Source: Nectonema munidae (Eukaryota > Nematomorpha > Nectonematoida > Nectonematidae). From it: a stretch of 64,000 nt of DNA. The translations under genes were made by a program, and so were the position numbers. The first letter of the stretch is position 1, and each line of letters starts with the position of its first letter. The DNA is taken from the NCBI GenBank assembly GCA_030549495.1, contig JAUIRK010001056.1:1355501-1419500 (forward strand). The letters run 5' to 3'. Under the pieces are notes generated by a model, which was given only the letters and a program-made list of their open reading frames with translations, made no database searches and was not told where the DNA came from. Below are positions 60,641 through 64,000 of the stretch, piece after piece.

Positions 60641-62008
60641 GTTTATCCATTTTAGCTTCTCTATAAAGGAGAGGAGATCTGTATTGAAAAAATCTCCAAA
60701 GACACTTCTAAATATAATTAATTACTGTGTTAGTTTAGTATACGATAAATACATACTAGCTGGTTCCCCATTCATTTAAGGTTGAATAGTAAGGAGAGTT
60801 ACTACACACAGACACTTGATTACAGCCTATGTGAAAACATGGTATATAATCGGTAAAGAAAGGTTAAATTTAGTCTTTTTTCCCTAAATGAGCATAGTCC
60901 CTCCTATATCTTCCAGTCTATCTTTTCAATATTAATGAGCTCATAGCTATTATTGGCTTTGAGAATAATGGACACCTGCCAATCACGAACATTCTTTACA
61001 TTTCCTTAGCTCTTCCTCGCATTGGACAGATTTCAACGTACTTATAAAAATTCCACTCCGACTCGAGATACAACTTAATAAATTCAACGCCAACTCTTCA
61101 TTTTCAACTTCGATTGAAGAAAGCCACTTCGCATGCTCCAAAAATTCAACTCCGACGCCTAAATTTGATTAAATACCGACTCCTATTTCTTTAAATCTCT
61201 GACACCCAAATTCGCAACCGTGGTTAGGTCCATCTCTATATGCTTATATTTCTCTTAATCAGCAGCCCTGATTTAAAAGGGTGCAGGTATTCTACATTCT
61301 AGATTTTATAACGATTCAAGGCAAGTAGCGTGATAAATGCATTTTAGTCTTGAAAAGTTCTTGAGTGAATCTCTTCGAAGAGCAGTTGAGTTTGCAAATT
61401 TAATGCCGAAAGTTTGGCGTGGTTGAAATCGAAAAGACTGATTCGAAAATACCATTATTATTTATACGCAGCGATTGTGTTGTGTGAATTCGCTTTATGT
61501 TCCACACAATTTTTGCTCATGGCGAGCTTTGCCAGATTTTCAAAAACTTAAATCAACACATTATCCATTCATAATGCTCTCAGAACTACGGGGACTTCAC
61601 GCTTACAATGTAAACGGAAATGAGGTTTACTGATGGTTGTCAAGGATATCATCGCATGAATTTTAACAGGAATTTATTGAAACCTACATTTTAATGGTGG
61701 TTATTTTTATTTTGCAATTTTTTTTGTTAATTTGCGAATATACAATAAATTTCCCTACCTTTTGATATAGTGACCTTATTTTTTCACTTCCACCCCAATT
61801 AAACTAAATAAATGCACTTTTTTCAAGTTGTTTGAAAGGTTATCATGGTTACTTTCACCGTCTCTACGTTAATTTAGCTAAAAGATTTTCGCTTTTCTAA
61901 AAACGATAAATTGTTCTATCCAAAAAATATGTGAAGTATTATTTTTGCAAGATTGAAAATGAATTAAAATACAGTTTTTTATAAAAACAAAAAAATATAC
62001 GCTCATGA
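60641..62008. other. Unassigned stretch before EMC8/9
   Basis: A block at 61040-61230 repeats ACTCCGACTC-like words (AATTCCACTCCGACTCGAG, AATTCAACTCCGACGCC, AATACCGACTCC). This is an old repeat, not coding. No other gene recognised. Confidence 0.45.
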
Positions 62009-62594
62009 CTAAAAATGTTTGAGGATAACGTCGTCTAAGGAGGAATTCTTCCAGTTACCGGATAAATTTTCAAGGTGGTTGTCGAAATCAACTAAGATCT
62101 CATGTGACTCACTCTTGTACAATTCGCCCACACACGTTCCAAGACGCATACGCTTGAGAATCATCTTCAAAGTACGTTTCATTTTTCTTCCATTTTCTAT
62201 CCTCGGATGGCGCATACACATCGAAGTAGGAGACGGACTCATTGAAAATATTTAATCGAGTATTATTGATCATGACTAGAAAAGTTTTTTTATTTTCTTC
62301 TAACATTTTCTCCACAATCTTAAGACAGGATAAATCAGGTAGATTTTGATTGATCAGTTGATTCGCTTGGTAGAAGCCCACTATACAGAAGTCGTTGATT
62401 TTGCAGTAGGTTTCAATCTGGTTCAACGCAAATTCCAGCATCGGCAGCAAATTGAGGTTGATGTGAAAAAGGGGGAAGACGTTGCAAACTTTGTTGCATT
62501 CTTTGTCACTGATGAAGACGCCATTCACGCTTTCCTTCGGGTACTTGAGCGCGTGTAGACACGCCTTGACGTAAGCGTTGCGAGATATTTGCAT
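62009..62594 (-). CDS. EMC8: ER membrane complex subunit 8/9 with a frame change near the 3' end
   Basis: Cytosolic subunit of the EMC, the insertase for membrane proteins at the ER. It is an MPN-fold protein without metal-binding catalysis. Main frame 62594..62109 gives MQISRNAYVKACLHALKYP, VNGVFISD, CNVFPLFH, PMLEFALNQIETYCK, DFCIVGFYQANQ and TFLVMINNT, all matching the family in order. In the main frame it stops after ...DDSQAYASWN and nine more residues. The conserved C-terminus (GELYKSESHEILVDFDNHLE, then a WKNSSLDDVILKHF tail and stop at 62009) lies in another frame, overlapping it. The change falls between about 62120 and 62180. No animal-sized intron fits. Either an assembly or read error, or a recent mutation; the rest shows no decay. 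The start ATG 62594 aligns with family N-termini. EMC8 and EMC9 cannot be told apart here. Confidence 0.88.
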
Positions 62595-62599
62595 TCACT

Positions 62600-63040
62600 T
62601 ACTCTACTATTCCAGTGACTGTATAATGCGCATGAATAAATCTAAAAAATAAATCATGCTACATCTCAAATGAAATATTTTTTAATTTCGGGGTCAATGA
62701 CTCTCTTTTTTACGTTTACTAAAAATTTATATTCACCAATGCTACTATAAAAAATGATGTGAAATGGATTTAAAAATAATTCATTAGAATATTTTTATAA
62801 GATTTTTTTAACTTTCATCAGATATTTACATTTACCAACGCCACTATGAAAACGGGTGTAAGATATATATATAAATAATTGATTGCATGTCTAAAATTTA
62901 ATTTTTTTTTGCATATTTCGGCGTCAATGACCGCCTTTTCAACGTTTACGTGTATTAAATACATAAAATTATTTTATAAAATAATCAAGTACCGTTACAC
63001 TCATTTTAGTACAGTAAAAGTATGCTAGCTTACCTTCTCT
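62600..63040. other. Upstream of EMC8/9, with a diverged ~230 bp duplication
   Basis: ATTTCGGGGTCAATGACTCT at about 62686 recurs as ATTTCGGCGTCAATGACCGC at about 62916, and ACCAATGCTACTAT recurs as ACCAACGCCACTAT about 110-120 bases off each. No gene recognised. Confidence 0.4.
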
Positions 63041-63045
63041 ATAGC

Positions 63046-63490
63046 CTAATTATCGTCTCCTTTTCTTGGGATCTGATAGGTTAAACTTTCAGAGTTTATT
63101 TTGTTCTTGTATTGTTTTCTGTACAATTTCACTATCGTGTAATTATAACGTATCTTATTTAGGAATTTGCATGTCCAACTAGTGGTTGAAACCCCTGTGT
63201 GACTCAAGTCATGTATCTGTTTGACGTACAATTTAAAAATTGCATGATCATAAGGAAGAAGAATCGGTTGATAACTGATTTCTTTTGGCCGTGCAGATAC
63301 CGGCTATCTATTATTAGATCTTTGAACGGACAAAGGTTTTTATAAATACCTTTTATTTTATTCTTATTCAACTTTTGTGCATCTTTTACCCAGAGCTCTA
63401 TAGCAAAGTCCTGTTCAACAATGGTTATTTTCCCCCAATAAATCTTTCCACAACCAAAAGAAGTATTTGGGTTCTCAAATTGCAGAGAAT
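63046..63490 (-). mobile_element. BEL/Pao-like LTR element fossil, integrase-region fragment
   Basis: Degenerate retroelement fragment on the minus strand. Words such as LWVKDAQKLNKNK, LCPFKD, SNRYMT and HTGVSTT recall the segment that leads into the integrase of BEL/Pao elements. No LTRs were seen. It is clearly old and broken several times. Its 5' side is cut off by the RTE LINE. A Ty3/gypsy origin cannot be excluded. Confidence 0.45.
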
Positions 63491-63491
63491 G

Positions 63492-64000
63492 GGATTTGTG
63501 AGAAAGAAGTGCAAGCAAGAATAAATGCGAGCTGGATGAAGTGGAAAAAAAGAAATGAAACCTGTGCAGTGGGATAAAAGAATCCCACTGATATTAAAGG
63601 CAAAATATATACAACAACCATCAGACCGGTTATGACTTATGGAACAGAATGTCTAACTTTAAAAAAGAAAGATGAAAGAAAGTTTGCCACAACAGAATTG
63701 AATATGTTGAGGAAAAATACTCGGAATACCGTTGAAAGATCACAAAAAAATGAAGAAGTCAGGAGACGTAGCCTAGTAACCTTTAGTGTTTTAAGTGTTA
63801 TAGAAAGAAGCAAACTAAGGTGGTATGGCCATGCACTAAGAATGAAAGAAGAGAACATCGTTAGAAAAGCTTTTGATGGGACTGTAGTCGGCAAAAAAAA
63901 AAGGGGAAGACCTTGCAAGAGATGGAAAGATGGGCTCTTGGAAAAAATACACACTCTCGGGTTAGAACAAGATGATGCTGAGGATAGAGGAAAATGGAGG
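63492..64000 (+). mobile_element. RTE-type LINE, 5'-truncated, runs off the window
   Basis: Continuous translation from about 63495: EKEVQARINASWMKWKKRN, an in-frame stop (at about 63570), KGKIYTTTIRPVMTYGTECL, KKKDERKFATTELNMLR, RSKLRWYGHALRM, KKKRGRPCKRWKDGLLE and LGLEQDDAEDRGKWR. This is the C-terminal part of RTE-clade reverse transcriptase. Apart from the stop and loss of the 5' part it is well kept. The same family's very 3' end is at 41877. Confidence 0.88.

Noticed and set aside
62109-62165. A 22-base intron (GTGTGTGG...TACAAG) that would restore the EMC8/9 frame
   Set aside because: Far too short for animal introns and it would remove conserved length. A frame change from error or mutation is simpler.

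Overview
The window is AT-rich animal nuclear DNA: introns have GT..AG ends, several repeat types are eukaryote-specific, and genes are sparse islands in transposon debris. The host proteins are animal-type (RER1, EMC8/9, bubblegum acyl-CoA synthetase, UROD, DERA, a cysteine glutathione peroxidase). Their mostly uninterrupted reading frames, one 76-base intron, low GC content and the repeat mix suggest an invertebrate. An arthropod such as a parasitic copepod would fit, but the species cannot be fixed from the sequence alone.

Layout. 1-6 kb: a tandem satellite (1-500), a hAT-like non-autonomous element, and otherwise unassigned AT-rich DNA. 6.2-7.5 kb (minus): uroporphyrinogen decarboxylase. 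8-14.6 kb: tRNA-derived SINEs, two ~145 bp tandem arrays and a hAT transposase fossil. 15.9-20 kb (minus): RER1, then the acyl-CoA synthetase. 21-30 kb: TTAA-flanked mini-elements, hAT debris and a Tc1-like relic holding two hAT-type mini-elements nested one inside the other, each with a perfect 8 bp target duplication. 30.7-36.7 kb: a Merlin transposase relic followed by a young Ty3/gypsy-like LTR element with indistinguishable LTRs. 37-42 kb: several mini-elements and the 3' end of an RTE LINE. 42.2 kb (plus): glutathione peroxidase with a signal peptide and a C-terminal EDEL. 44-53.6 kb: two piggyBac-like relics, TTAA mini-elements, an inverted repeat pair and two hAT C-terminal relics. 54.3-59.7 kb (plus): deoxyribose-phosphate aldolase in three exons whose introns hold mini-elements. 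62.0-62.6 kb (minus): EMC8/9, whose last fifth lies in another frame. 63-64 kb: a BEL/Pao-like fossil abutting an RTE LINE that runs off the window.

The genes do not form one pathway. UROD acts in heme synthesis, DERA in deoxyribonucleotide salvage and ACSBG in lipid activation. RER1, EMC8/9 and probably the peroxidase act in the early secretory pathway. Four genes have a splice acceptor just upstream of the main coding block. In two of them a plausible short coding first exon can be found by cis splicing. The other two could use a 5'UTR exon or spliced-leader trans-splicing.

The most interesting structures are the three-level transposon nest, the TTAA mini-elements with a shared GCAGACGA core but different inverted termini, and the start-exon architecture of the host genes.
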